Assembly (NCBI RefSeq): GCF_024508295.1
Contig: NZ_CP101990.1
Coordinates: 2,170,001-2,234,000, forward strand
Length of the DNA stretch: 64,000 nt
Direction: 5' to 3'
DNA from: Aeromicrobium duanguangcaii
Lineage (GTDB): Bacteria > Actinomycetota > Actinomycetes > Propionibacteriales > Nocardioidaceae
Shown here: one piece after another, positions 42,251-51,129 of the stretch
Position numbering within the stretch: the first letter of the stretch is position 1
How the letters are laid out: the number at the start of each line of letters is the position of its first letter
Notes under the pieces: model-generated
What the model saw: the letters and a program-made list of their open reading frames with translations, nothing else
What the model was told of the DNA's origin: nothing
Databases searched by the model: none
Position numbers and translations under genes: made by a program

Positions 42251-43717
42251 ATGAGCGAGGTCGGCACGATCCTCTCGGTGGTCGCCGTGGTCGCCCACTT
42301 CGCGATCAACATCGCCGCGATCGGGTTCATCCCCGAGGGTCGCCGGCCCCAGACCGCGATGGCGTGGCTCATCCTGATCGCCTTCGCGCCGTTCGTGGGC
42401 GCGCTCGCGTTCCTGTTCTTCGGCAGCGCGCGCATCGGGCACCACCGCCACCGCGAGCTGACCGCCGCCAATCGCGTCATCGCCCAGGAGACGCGCGGGC
42501 TCACCGCGCCGGTCCCCGCCGACGCACCCGACTACGTCGCGCCGCTGGTGCTCCTGAACCGCCGTCTGGCGTCGATGCCGCTCACCGCCGGCAACCACGT
42601 CACGCTGCTGCCGGACTACCAGGAGTCGATCGACGAGATGATCGCGGCGATCGACCTGGCCCGCGAGCGGGTCCACGTCGAGTTCTACATCGTGGCGCTC
42701 GACGAGATGACGACGCCGTTCTTCGACGCCCTCGACCGCGCGACGGCCCGGGGGGTGACCGTCCGGCTGCTCTTCGACCACCTCGGAACCCGCCGCATCA
42801 ACGGCTATCGAGCGCTCAAGCGGCGGCTGGCCGCGTCCGACATCGAGTGGCACCTGATGATGCCGCTGCTGCCCCTGAAGGGTCGCTTCCGCCGGCCCGA
42901 CCTGCGCAACCACCGCAAACTGCTCGTCGTGGACGACGTCGTCGGGTTCACCGGCTCGTTGAACCTGACCCATCCCTCGTACGACAAGCCGAAGAACCGC
43001 AGGATCGGCCGCGCGTGGGTCGAGCTGTGGTGCCGGGTCGAGGGCCCCGTGGTGGCCACGATCGACGCGCTGTTCAGCGCCGACTGGGCCCTCGAGACCG
43101 GCGAGGTCCTCGACATCACGACCCACGAGGTCGAGCAGTCGCCGCACTCGTCCCGCGACGTGGTGGGCGTGGCCGCCCAGCTGATCCCCAGCGGGCCGGG
43201 CTTCGAGGAGGAGAACAACCTGCGCCTGTTCACCTCGCTGCTCTACAACGCGCGCCACCGCATCTCGCTGACCAGCCCGTACTTCGTCCCGGACGAGACG
43301 CTGCTCTACGCCGTCACCACCGCCGCGCAGCGCGGAGTCGACATCGAGCTGTTCGTCAGCGAGCAGGCCGACCAGTTCATGGTGGGGCACGCGCAGGCGT
43401 CGTACTACCGCGAGCTGCTCGAGGCCGGCGTCCGCATCTGGCTCTACCCGGCCCCACTCGTGTTGCACGCCAAGCACCTGAGCATCGACGACGACATCGC
43501 CGTCCTGGGCACCAGCAACATGGACATGCGCTCGTTCGCCCTGAACTACGAGATGATCCTGCTGCTGCCCGACGCGATGGTCGTCCAGCAGATCAGGAAG
43601 GTCGAGGACAGCTACCGCGCGGCGTCACGCGAGCTGACGCTCGAGGAGTGGACGCGGCGTCCGGCCCATCTTCGGTTCGTGGACAACGCGATGCGCCTCA
43701 CCGCGACCCTGCAGTGA
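42251..43717 (+). CDS. cls: Cardiolipin synthase
   Basis: A 488-residue phospholipase-D superfamily membrane enzyme. Two N-terminal helices (VVAVVAHFAINIAAIGFI and MAWLILIAFAPFVGALAFLF) anchor it; two HKD motifs follow, HRKLLVVDD and HAKHLSIDD, each with downstream Gly-Ser and Asn (TGSLNL, GTSNMD). It joins phosphatidyl units into cardiolipin. The ATG lies six bases after TAACGT, suggesting a leaderless start. Confidence 0.93.
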   Translation: MSEVGTILSVVAVVAHFAINIAAIGFIPEGRRPQTAMAWLILIAFAPFVGALAFLFFGSARIGHHRHRELTAANRVIAQETRGLTAPVPADAPDYVAPLVLLNRRLASMPLTAGNHVTLLPDYQESIDEMIAAIDLARERVHVEFYIVALDEMTTPFFDALDRATARGVTVRLLFDHLGTRRINGYRALKRRLAASDIEWHLMMPLLPLKGRFRRPDLRNHRKLLVVDDVVGFTGSLNLTHPSYDKPKNRRIGRAWVELWCRVEGPVVATIDALFSADWALETGEVLDITTHEVEQSPHSSRDVVGVAAQLIPSGPGFEEENNLRLFTSLLYNARHRISLTSPYFVPDETLLYAVTTAAQRGVDIELFVSEQADQFMVGHAQASYYRELLEAGVRIWLYPAPLVLHAKHLSIDDDIAVLGTSNMDMRSFALNYEMILLLPDAMVVQQIRKVEDSYRAASRELTLEEWTRRPAHLRFVDNAMRLTATLQ

Positions 43718-43720
43718 GAC

Positions 43721-44173
43721 TCAGGCGGGCCGGCCGAAGAGCTGCACGGTCCACGTGTGCCCGCGGCCGTCGCGCACCATGCCGATGCCCAGGCGCGTGT
43801 ACTTGCGGCTGAGCATGTTGTGACGGTGACCGGGCGAGTTCAGCCACCCGCGGATGTTGGACCGGGGCGTCCTGAACCCGTGCGCCACGTTCTCGCCGAC
43901 GGCGCGCGCGTTGCACCGGCGCAGCACCGCCGAGAGGTTCTGGTGGAACATTCGCTGCTGGGCGGCCATCCGCCGGGCCTGGCGCTGGGCGTACCGGTCG
44001 AGGCACGAGTCGAAGCGCAGCGTGCCCAGGCCCCGCGCGTGGCGCGCGCTGTTGGTCAGGTCGTGCAGCCGCTGGTCGAACGTGCTGGGCGACATCGTCG
44101 TCGCCGAGGCCGGCGCGGACGGAACCGCGGCCAGTGCCGTGGTCATGACTAGAGCGACGAGAATCCGACGCAT
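43721..44173 (-). CDS. Secreted CAP/SCP domain protein
   Basis: A 150-residue exported protein. A signal peptide (MRRILVALVMTTALAAVPSAPASA) is followed by a CAP domain with FDQRLHDLTNSARHARGL, the helix-bearing MAAQQRMFHQNL, AVGENVAHG and WLNSPGHRHNML. Two cysteines could form a disulfide. Extracellular CAP proteins in bacteria are of unclear function. It converges with cls, three bases between the stops. A palindromic AT-rich sequence lies upstream at 44207-44227. Confidence 0.92.
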   Translation of the reverse strand: MRRILVALVMTTALAAVPSAPASATTMSPSTFDQRLHDLTNSARHARGLGTLRFDSCLDRYAQRQARRMAAQQRMFHQNLSAVLRRCNARAVGENVAHGFRTPRSNIRGWLNSPGHRHNMLSRKYTRLGIGMVRDGRGHTWTVQLFGRPA

Positions 44174-44206
44174 GACTACCTCCCGAGTGTCAGGAGGTCA
44201 TCGTAG

Positions 44207-44227
44207 TCACATGTGATGTGTCACACA
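44207..44227. promoter_or_regulatory. Palindromic sequence upstream of the CAP gene
   Basis: TCACATGTGA, a perfect 10-bp palindrome, is followed at once by TGTGTCACACA. The overlap also reads TGTGA-N4-TCACA, resembling a CRP site but two bases too short. It lies about 35-55 bases upstream of the CAP start. Confidence 0.35.
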
Positions 44228-44245
44228 CCACCCATGAGAACCAGG

Positions 44246-44566
44246 TCACGTCCCGGAGTAGCCGTTCAGCAGTGAGTAGAAGACGATGACGGCCACGGCG
44301 GCCGCGGCCAGGCCCGCGGCGGCGCCGACGGCGATCCGGTGTCCGAGACGGCGTCCCTCACCGGCGATCGCCGGGACGAAGACCCACAGCAGTGCCCCGA
44401 CGAGGATCATGACGAGCACGAAGACGGGCAGGATCGCGCCCTCGTTCGTCTCATCGAAGACGGCGGCGGTCGCGGGGAACAGGCCCAGGGCCAGCAGCAG
44501 CAGGACTCCGACGATGGCGATCCGGCGGTAGCCCCGACGCTCCGAGGGTGTGTACGAGTCGTCCAT
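44246..44566 (-). CDS. Small membrane protein, unknown function
   Basis: A 106-residue protein with three hydrophobic helices (IAIVGVLLLLALGLFP, LPVFVLVMILVGALLWVFVP and AVGAAAGLAAAAVAVIVFYSLL) and a short charged N terminus MDDSYTPSERRGYRR. No family recognised. The ATG lies seven bases after TAGGTT, which rules out the longer upstream reading. It is divergent from the small acidic protein gene. Confidence 0.75.
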   Translation of the reverse strand: MDDSYTPSERRGYRRIAIVGVLLLLALGLFPATAAVFDETNEGAILPVFVLVMILVGALLWVFVPAIAGEGRRLGHRIAVGAAAGLAAAAVAVIVFYSLLNGYSGT

Positions 44567-44654
44567 GGGCCCGAACCTAGAGGCCCGGGCGCGGTCGCGC
44601 ACCTGCGAGAACCTGCCGGGTGAGGCACGATCGGACACAGCGAAGGAGGCCACC

Positions 44655-44837
44655 ATGACCATCGACCCGGAAGAGCCCCAGACGACCGCCGACCCGGACC
44701 TCATCCCCACGGCCGAGCCCGCCGACGCCGCCGACCAGCAACGCGATGCCTGGGACGACGAGGACGACCAGGACGGCGCTGCCGTCCCGGACGCCGACCG
44801 ATCGGTCCCGTTCGACGAGGACGAGCCGACCGACTGA
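44655..44837 (+). CDS. Small acidic protein, unknown function
   Basis: A 60-residue protein starting MTIDPEEPQTTADPD, with roughly a third Asp/Glu residues and no hydrophobic core, so likely disordered. A strong GAAGGAGG site five bases before the ATG supports translation. It ends 11 bases from the convergent VIT gene. No family recognised. Confidence 0.65.
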   Translation: MTIDPEEPQTTADPDLIPTAEPADAADQQRDAWDDEDDQDGAAVPDADRSVPFDEDEPTD

Positions 44838-44848
44838 CTGACGAGCGG

Positions 44849-45553
44849 CTACACGATGCCGCTGGAGCCCAGCAGGCGCCCGATCACGTAGGTCAGAGCC
44901 AGCGCCAGCGCGCCGCCCACCACGAGCCGCATGGCGGCCCGACTCTTGACCCCGCCGCCGATCTGGGCCGAGATGGTGCCGGTCAGGGCCAGCGCCACGA
45001 GCACCGTCGCGAACGTGACCACGAGGCGCGCGTCCTGGCCGGTGGCCAGCATCGCCACGAGCGGCAGCAGGCCGCCGACCGTGAACGCCACGGCGGAGGA
45101 GAACGCGGCATGCCACGGACTGACCAGGTCGTCGGCGTCGATGCCCAGCTCGACCTCGAGGTGCGCCGCGAGCGCGTCGTGCGCGGTCATCTCGCGCGCC
45201 GCCCGACGAGCGGTCGCCTCCTCGATGCCGCGATCCTGCAGCATCTCGACGAGCTCCTCGAGCTCACCCTCGGGGTCATCGCGCAGCTCGCGGGTCTCCA
45301 GCCCGATCATGTGCTCCTCGCTGTCGCGCTGGCTGCTGACCGAGACGTACTCCCCCAGCGCCATCGAGACCGCGCCGCCGACGAGCGCCGCGGTGCCCGC
45401 GGTCGCGATGGCCCCGGTGTCGCTCGTGGCGCCGGCCACGCCGACGACGAGGGAGGCCACGGACACGATGCCGTCGTTCGCGCCCAGGACCCCGGCGCGC
45501 AGCCAGTTCAGCTTCTGCGAGGTGAAGTCCGCGTGCGGCTCGTCGACGCTCAT
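44849..45553 (-). CDS. VIT/CCC1 family iron or manganese transporter
   Basis: A 234-residue vacuolar-iron-transporter homolog. The first helix holds LRAGVLGANDGIVSVASL; a cytosolic metal-binding helix pair (SEEHMIGLETRELRDDPE and onward, rich in Glu) is followed by three C-terminal helices. The family exports Fe2+ or Mn2+ from the cytosol. The ATG lies six bases after TACGCT. It converges with the small acidic gene. Confidence 0.9.
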   Translation of the reverse strand: MSVDEPHADFTSQKLNWLRAGVLGANDGIVSVASLVVGVAGATSDTGAIATAGTAALVGGAVSMALGEYVSVSSQRDSEEHMIGLETRELRDDPEGELEELVEMLQDRGIEEATARRAAREMTAHDALAAHLEVELGIDADDLVSPWHAAFSSAVAFTVGGLLPLVAMLATGQDARLVVTFATVLVALALTGTISAQIGGGVKSRAAMRLVVGGALALALTYVIGRLLGSSGIV

Positions 45554-45591
45554 ACGGGCAGCGTAGGCCGCCTCGGGGCGACCCCGCCCAC

Positions 45592-46083
45592 TCAGAGGCG
45601 GACGACCAGCACGGCGACGAGCCAGGCACCCGCAGTCAGCAGGGCGCCCGTGAGCTCGACGAGGATCGCGATGCCGGTGGCGCGCAGCGCGTGGCCCGTG
45701 GCGCGGCGCGCCGCCGGCTCGTCACCGAGCCGGTGCAGCTCCGACAGGTACGTGCCCCCGACGAAGCCGACGAAGAGGCCGACGACCGGAATGACGAAGA
45801 AGCCGACGACGCCCAGGACCGCGCCCACGACGAGGCTGCGGTTCGGGATGCCGCGCCGCTGCAGGTAGCGACCGGCCAGCAGGTACTTCAGCCCCATCCC
45901 GACGATCGCCAGCACGAGCGCGAGGGCCGCCACCGTCCATCCCGTGGCGCCGCCCGTGACGACACCCCAGACGATGACGGCGCCGCCGACGACGAAGCCG
46001 CCGGGGATCACCTGGACGATCGCGCCGGCCAGACCGACGACGATGACCAGGGCGATGAGCAGGTCGAAGGCGACGCCGCTCAC
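45592..46083 (-). CDS. DUF456 membrane protein
   Basis: A 163-residue protein with about five hydrophobic segments, including GGFVVGGAVIVWGVVTGG, VVGAVLGVVGFFVIPVVG and LFVGFVGGTYLSEL, the DUF456 signature. The GTG start overlaps the acyl-CoA dehydrogenase stop by four bases (GTGA), so the genes are coupled. The function of DUF456 is unknown; the coupling is unlikely to be meaningful metabolically. Confidence 0.85.
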   Translation of the reverse strand: MSGVAFDLLIALVIVVGLAGAIVQVIPGGFVVGGAVIVWGVVTGGATGWTVAALALVLAIVGMGLKYLLAGRYLQRRGIPNRSLVVGAVLGVVGFFVIPVVGLFVGFVGGTYLSELHRLGDEPAARRATGHALRATGIAILVELTGALLTAGAWLVAVLVVRL

Positions 46084-47231
46084 GAGAAGGCGCTGATCCC
46101 GGTCTCGGCCCGCCCGATGATGAGCTTCTGGATCTGACTGGTGCCTTCGTAGAGGGTCATGACCCGCGCATCGCGCATGTACTTCTGCACCGGGTACTCG
46201 TCGACGTATCCGTAGCCGCCGAAGACCTGGATCGCGAGGTTCGCCGCCTTGACGGCCTGCTCGGAGGCGTAGAGCTTCGCCTTGGACGCCTCGATGCTGA
46301 ACTTCTCGCCGCGATCGATCAGGTCGGCGGCGCGCCACGTCAGCAGTCGCGCGGCGTCGGCGTCCACCGACATCTCGGCGATCATGTCCTGGACCAGCTG
46401 GTACGACGCGATCGGCCGGCCGAACTGCTCGCGCGCGGTGCTGTACTCGATCGACGCCTCGAGGCAGCCCTGGATGATGCCCACGCAACTGGCCGCGATG
46501 CCGACGCGGCCCTTGTCCAGCGACGTCATCGCGATGCGGAAGCCCTGACCCTCCTCACCCAGCAGGGCGTCGGACGGCACGCGCATGCCGCTGAAGGACA
46601 GCGCCGCGGTCGCCTGACCACGCAGGCCGAGCTTGCCCTTCACCTCGGTCGCCTCGAAGCCGGGCGTGTCCGTCGGGACCAGGAAGGCGGACACACCCTT
46701 GGGACCGGGGCCTCCCGTGCGGGCGAAGACCAGCGCCACGTCGGCCCACGTGCCGTTCGTGATGAAGATCTTGGAGCCGTCGATGACCCACTCGTCGCCG
46801 TCGCGCACGGCGCGCGTGCGCAGGTTGCCGGCGTCCGAGCCGTTGTCGGGCTCGGTCAGACCGAAGCAGCCCAGCAGCCGGCCCGAGGCGATCCCGGGCA
46901 GCCAGCGCTGCTTCTGCTCCTCGCTGCCGAACTGCAGGACCGACTTGCCGAACAGCCCCGTCGAGACCGAGACGATGCCGCGGATCGCCGAGTCGGCCCG
47001 GCCGAGCTCCTCCATCGCGAGCACGTAGGTGACGTAGTCGCCGCCGATGCCGCCGTACTCCTCGGGGATCGTCAGGCCCATGAAGCCGATGTCGCCGAGC
47101 TTGGGGATGATCGCGGTGTCGACCGACTCGACCCGGTCCCATTCGGCGCGGTGGGGCACGACCTCGCGGTCGAGGAATTCACGGGCGAGAGCGCGAAAGC
47201 CGCGCTGGTCCTCGGTGAGCGTCAGATCCAT
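46080..47231 (-). CDS. Acyl-CoA dehydrogenase (glutaryl-CoA dehydrogenase-like)
   Basis: A 383-residue FAD enzyme that introduces a double bond next to the CoA thioester. It shows the N-terminal helical domain, GCFGLTEPDNGSDAGNLRTRA, the mid beta domain, and the C-terminal AIQVFGGYGYVDEYPVQKYMRDA with catalytic Glu in LYEGTSQIQK. The nearest subfamilies are short-chain and butyryl-type; chain length cannot be fixed by eye. The ATG at 47231 matches the family start. It is divergent from the Gfo/Idh/MocA gene with only about 30 bases between. Confidence 0.92.
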   Translation of the reverse strand: MDLTLTEDQRGFRALAREFLDREVVPHRAEWDRVESVDTAIIPKLGDIGFMGLTIPEEYGGIGGDYVTYVLAMEELGRADSAIRGIVSVSTGLFGKSVLQFGSEEQKQRWLPGIASGRLLGCFGLTEPDNGSDAGNLRTRAVRDGDEWVIDGSKIFITNGTWADVALVFARTGGPGPKGVSAFLVPTDTPGFEATEVKGKLGLRGQATAALSFSGMRVPSDALLGEEGQGFRIAMTSLDKGRVGIAASCVGIIQGCLEASIEYSTAREQFGRPIASYQLVQDMIAEMSVDADAARLLTWRAADLIDRGEKFSIEASKAKLYASEQAVKAANLAIQVFGGYGYVDEYPVQKYMRDARVMTLYEGTSQIQKLIIGRAETGISAFS

Positions 47232-47265
47232 GCCCTGATCCTGCCATCGCCCTACGATGCAGGGC

Positions 47266-48294
47266 ATGGCACTTCCCTCAGCTCGGACGCCCGATCCCCG
47301 CGACGCGCCCGCCCTGCGCTGGGGAATCCTCGGAGCCGGGCACATCGCCGCCGCCATGACCGAGGCGCTGCTGGAGGGCACCACGCAGCAGGTCGTCGCG
47401 ATCGGATCGCGCGATCACGAGCGGGCCCGCCGGTTCGCCGAGCGCTTCTCCCTGGCCCGGGCGCACGGGTCCTACGAGGAGCTCGTGGCCGATCCCGAGG
47501 TCGACGTCGTGTACGTCGCCACCCCGCACTCGGAGCACCGCGACCATGCCCTGCTCGCCATCGCGGCGGGCAAGCACGTCCTGGTCGAGAAGGCGTTCAC
47601 CCGCACCACCGACGAGGCCGCCGAGGTCCTGGCCGCCGCCGAGGCCGCGGGGGTGACCTGCGTCGAGGCGATGTGGTCCCGCTTCCTGCCCGGCTACGAC
47701 GTGGTGCGCCGGACCGTCGAGGAGGGCGTGCTCGGCGACGTGCGCCTCATCGAGGCCGATCACGGTCAGCTGCTGTACCCGGACGGACCCGCGCGGCTGG
47801 CGGCACCCGAGCTGGCCGGCGGCGCGCTGCTCGACCTGGGCGTCTATCCGGTGCACCTCGCCGCGATGCTCATGCCCCTGATCGAGGACGTCCGCGCCGT
47901 GGGCACCCTGACCCCGCTCGGCGTCGACGAGCACGAGACCATCGCCCTGCGCGGCGCCGAGGGGACCGTCGCGGCGCTCACGGCCTGCATGTCGGCCTCC
48001 ACCCCGACCACCGCCGGCATCGCCGGCACGCGGGCCCGCCTCGAGCTGGCCGGCCCGTTCTACCAGCCCACGGCCATCCGCCTGGCGGACCCGACGGGCC
48101 GGACGCTCGAGGTCTGGGAGCCCGAGGTCTCCGAAGGTCACCTCGGGCTACGGTACGAGGCGGTCGAGCTGGCCCGCTGCGTCGCGGACGGCCGCCGCGA
48201 GTCGTCCCTGCTGCCGTGGGACGAGACCCTCCGCGTCATGGGTCTCATGGACGAGGTGCGGGCCCAGCTGGGCGTGCACCTGCCGGGTGACTGA
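47266..48294 (+). CDS. Gfo/Idh/MocA family oxidoreductase
   Basis: A 342-residue NAD(P)-dependent sugar or diol dehydrogenase. The Rossmann motif WGILGAGHIAAAM is near residue 20, the EKP-type lysine lies in HVLVEKAFT, and the C-terminal beta sheet has GGALLDLGVYPVHLA with the catalytic His. The ATG at 47266 was chosen over 47257 because it lies seven bases after TACGAT. Substrate unknown; trans-1,2-dihydrobenzenediol dehydrogenase-like members share this layout. Confidence 0.88.
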   Translation: MALPSARTPDPRDAPALRWGILGAGHIAAAMTEALLEGTTQQVVAIGSRDHERARRFAERFSLARAHGSYEELVADPEVDVVYVATPHSEHRDHALLAIAAGKHVLVEKAFTRTTDEAAEVLAAAEAAGVTCVEAMWSRFLPGYDVVRRTVEEGVLGDVRLIEADHGQLLYPDGPARLAAPELAGGALLDLGVYPVHLAAMLMPLIEDVRAVGTLTPLGVDEHETIALRGAEGTVAALTACMSASTPTTAGIAGTRARLELAGPFYQPTAIRLADPTGRTLEVWEPEVSEGHLGLRYEAVELARCVADGRRESSLLPWDETLRVMGLMDEVRAQLGVHLPGD

Positions 48295-48306
48295 GTCCTC
48301 ACCGGC

Positions 48307-49326
48307 TCACGGCCAGAGCAGCGCCTTGATGGCGCGGCGCTCGTCCATCGCCCGGTAGCCCTCGGCGGCGTCCTCCAGCGGCAGCTGCAGGTCGAAGACC
48401 CGGCCCGGGTCGATCTCGCGGTTCCAGATGAGGTCGATCAGCTCGGGCAGGAAGCGCCGCACCGGCGCAGGCCCGCCGTGGAGGTGGACGCCGGCCATGA
48501 AGAGCGGGCCGCCGGGAATCGCGACGTCGTGCGAGACGCCCACGAAGCCGACGTGGCCACCGGGTCGCGTCGCCCCGATCGCCTGCATCATGGACTCCTG
48601 CGTTCCCACCGCCTCGATCGTCGAGTGCGCGCCCAGGCCGTCCGTCAGCTCCTTGATCCGGACGACCGCGTCGTCGCCGCGCTCGGTCACGATGTCGGTG
48701 GCGCCGAACTCCCGTGCCAGCGCCTGCCGGTCCTCGTGGCGGCTGCAGGCGATGACCCGGTCGGCCCCGAGCCGCCGCGCCGCCAGGATCCCCATCAGGC
48801 CGACGGCGCCGTCCCCCACGACGGCCACGGTCTTCCCCGGCCCGGCCTCCGCGGCGACGGCCGCGAACCATCCGGTGCCCAGCACGTCCGACGCCGTCAG
48901 CAGCGACGGCAGCAGGTCCTCGTCGGGCATCGCGGGGGTCGCCACGAGCGTGCCGTCCGCCAGCGGGATCCGCGCACGCTGGGCCTGGGTCCCGATCGCC
49001 CCCATCGGCACGCGGTGCACGCAGTAGGCCTCGTACCCGGACCGGCAGATCTCGCACGTGCCGTCCGAGGCCCAGAACGAGCCCACGACGAAGTCACCAC
49101 CCTTGATCGTGCTCACCTCGGGACCCACCTCCTCCACGACACCGACGTACTCGTGACCCATGACCTGGTCGTGGACGGACTCGGCGCCGCGGTACGGCCA
49201 CAGGTCACTGCCGCACACACAGGCCGCGGTCACCGCGATGATCGCGTCGGTCGGCTCCTCGATCCGCGGGTCGGGCCGGTCCTCGACCCGGACGTCGCCG
49301 GGCTCGTGCATCACGACTGCGCGCAT
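48307..49326 (-). CDS. Zinc-dependent alcohol dehydrogenase
   Basis: A 339-residue MDR alcohol dehydrogenase. Catalytic zinc ligands are Cys38 (CGSD) and His58-Glu59 (GHEYVG). The structural-zinc lobe has only three of the four usual cysteines (TCEICRSGYEAYC), the first being replaced, so that zinc may be weak or absent. The Rossmann motif is VVGDGAVGLMG. The ATG at 49326 has a GGAGGAGA site; longer readings are rejected. It converges with the Gfo/Idh/MocA gene. Confidence 0.9.
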   Translation of the reverse strand: MRAVVMHEPGDVRVEDRPDPRIEEPTDAIIAVTAACVCGSDLWPYRGAESVHDQVMGHEYVGVVEEVGPEVSTIKGGDFVVGSFWASDGTCEICRSGYEAYCVHRVPMGAIGTQAQRARIPLADGTLVATPAMPDEDLLPSLLTASDVLGTGWFAAVAAEAGPGKTVAVVGDGAVGLMGILAARRLGADRVIACSRHEDRQALAREFGATDIVTERGDDAVVRIKELTDGLGAHSTIEAVGTQESMMQAIGATRPGGHVGFVGVSHDVAIPGGPLFMAGVHLHGGPAPVRRFLPELIDLIWNREIDPGRVFDLQLPLEDAAEGYRAMDERRAIKALLWP

Positions 49327-49459
49327 GGGTTCTCCTCCGTCGTTCGCGGTGCGCCGGGCGCATCGACCGCTTCCTCCATGGAAACCCGGTACTGCGCGGA
49401 CCGCGACCCGCGGCCCGATCTGACCGATGACCGGCGGGAGCCGCACTACGGTGGACGCA

Positions 49460-51106
49460 ATGCGCACCGACCGAGCCTCCGGCCGCGGAGCCGCCGTGCT
49501 GGTCGCCGCAGCGACCTTGGCGGGCGTCGTCGCGATCGCCCGCCCCCTCAGCGCGGTCGACGCCCTGCTGGTGGTGACCGTGGTCGGGCTCGCCGTGGCC
49601 GGACTCCACGAGCTGGTCACGACCCGGTCGGCGCGTGACCGGCTGATCGGAGCTCTCCTGGTGGCGGCGGCGGTCGTGCTCGCGGTGCGCCCGGTGTGGG
49701 GAGTCCGCGCCCTCGTGACGGCCCTGGGAGTCGTCCTCATCGGCGAGGGACTCCTGGCCGTCCATCGGCGCCGGTCGTGGTGGGACGCGGCGTGGGGCAC
49801 CGGACTCGTCCTGCTGGGCCTGCTGGCGCTGGCCTGGCCCGACATCTCGGTCTTCGTCCTGGGGGTGCTGCTGGGAGTGCGGCTCGTCCTGGTGGGCTTC
49901 CCCGGCCTCGCGCGCGCGCTCCCCCGTCCGGTCGCCGCGACGCTCGTCCTCGTCACCGCGCTGGCGCTCTGCGGCTACACCGTCGTCATCACGTCGACGT
50001 CGCCCGAGCCCGGCCGCTTCTACACCGCGCCGGCCGACACGCCACGCTCGCCGGGACTGCTGCTGCGCGCCGAGCCGTTCACCACCGACGTCCCCACCGG
50101 CGCCCGAGCGTGGCGCATCCTCTACAGCACCACGCGCGCCGGCGACGAGCCCACGATCGCCAGCGCCGTCGTCGCTGTCCCGGACGACCAGCTCATGTCG
50201 CGCACGCCGGTCATCGCGTGGGCGCACGGCACGACCGGCCTGGAGTCGCGGTGCGCTCCGAGCCTGCGCCAGCGCAACACGGTGGGCGCGGGCGGCATCG
50301 CCGCCGTGCACGCGGCGCTCGATCGGGGTTGGGCCGTCGTCGCCCCGGACTATCCCGGACTGGGCACCGGCGGGGTACAGCCCTACCTGATCGGATCGGG
50401 CGAGGCGCGCTCCGTGCTGGACGCCGTGCGCGCGGCCCGGCGCATCCCCCAGCTGAACCTGGGTCGCCGCACGGTCGTGTGGGGCCACTCCCAGGGCGGT
50501 CACGCCGCGTTGTGGACCGCCATGACGCAGCCCGACTACGCGCCCGACGTCGCCCTGTCAGGCGTCGCCGCCGTCTCGCCCGTCAGCAACCCGACGACCT
50601 TCCTGCGCGACCTGCAGCGCCGGCCCGTGGGCACGATCTTCGTCGCCTATGCGCTGGCCGCCTACGAGGCCACGTACGACGACGTCGACGTGGACGACCA
50701 CGTCCGGGCCAGCGCGCAGCTGCCGATCGACCGCATCGCGAGCCGCTGCCTGCGCTCCAAGGCCTCGCGGGTCTCCCTGACCCAGGCCCAGGTGATGGCC
50801 GACCGCTTCGTCGCGGGCTCGCTGTACGACGGGGCACTGGCCCGCCGGCTGAGCGAGAACGACGCGACGGGCGCCATCACCTCCCCGCTGCTGATCGCCC
50901 AGGGCGAGCGCGACCGGGTCGTCACCCTGCGGCTCCAGGACGACTACGTGCGCGACCGCTGCGCCGCCGGGCAGTCACTGGACTACCGGACCTACGCCGG
51001 CCGGGGCCACGGCGACCTGCTGCGGGAGGAGAGCCCGTTCGTCGACGAGCTGCTGGACTGGACCGCCGACCGGTTCTCGTCCAAGCCGACCACGACGACC
51101 TGCTGA
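49460..51106 (+). CDS. Membrane-anchored lipase/esterase with HdeD-like N-terminal domain
   Basis: A 548-residue fusion. About the first 175 residues hold six hydrophobic helices resembling the HdeD/DUF308 fold (DRLIGALLVAAAVVLAVRPV, GTGLVLLGLLALAWP). The rest is a secretory-lipase (LIP) alpha/beta hydrolase with the oxyanion segment WAHGTTGLESRCAPS, nucleophile Ser in WGHSQGGHAALW, and a late GRGHGDL with the catalytic His. The catalytic part would lie outside the membrane. The ATG lies seven bases after TACGGT. Likely role: hydrolysis of external lipids or triacylglycerol. Confidence 0.85.
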   Translation: MRTDRASGRGAAVLVAAATLAGVVAIARPLSAVDALLVVTVVGLAVAGLHELVTTRSARDRLIGALLVAAAVVLAVRPVWGVRALVTALGVVLIGEGLLAVHRRRSWWDAAWGTGLVLLGLLALAWPDISVFVLGVLLGVRLVLVGFPGLARALPRPVAATLVLVTALALCGYTVVITSTSPEPGRFYTAPADTPRSPGLLLRAEPFTTDVPTGARAWRILYSTTRAGDEPTIASAVVAVPDDQLMSRTPVIAWAHGTTGLESRCAPSLRQRNTVGAGGIAAVHAALDRGWAVVAPDYPGLGTGGVQPYLIGSGEARSVLDAVRAARRIPQLNLGRRTVVWGHSQGGHAALWTAMTQPDYAPDVALSGVAAVSPVSNPTTFLRDLQRRPVGTIFVAYALAAYEATYDDVDVDDHVRASAQLPIDRIASRCLRSKASRVSLTQAQVMADRFVAGSLYDGALARRLSENDATGAITSPLLIAQGERDRVVTLRLQDDYVRDRCAAGQSLDYRTYAGRGHGDLLREESPFVDELLDWTADRFSSKPTTTTC

Positions 51107-51129
51107 CCGGACCGGTCGATTCGGAAGGC

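Noticed and set aside
44207..44227. CRP site upstream of the CAP gene
   Set aside because: The half-sites TGTGA and TCACA are only four bases apart instead of six.
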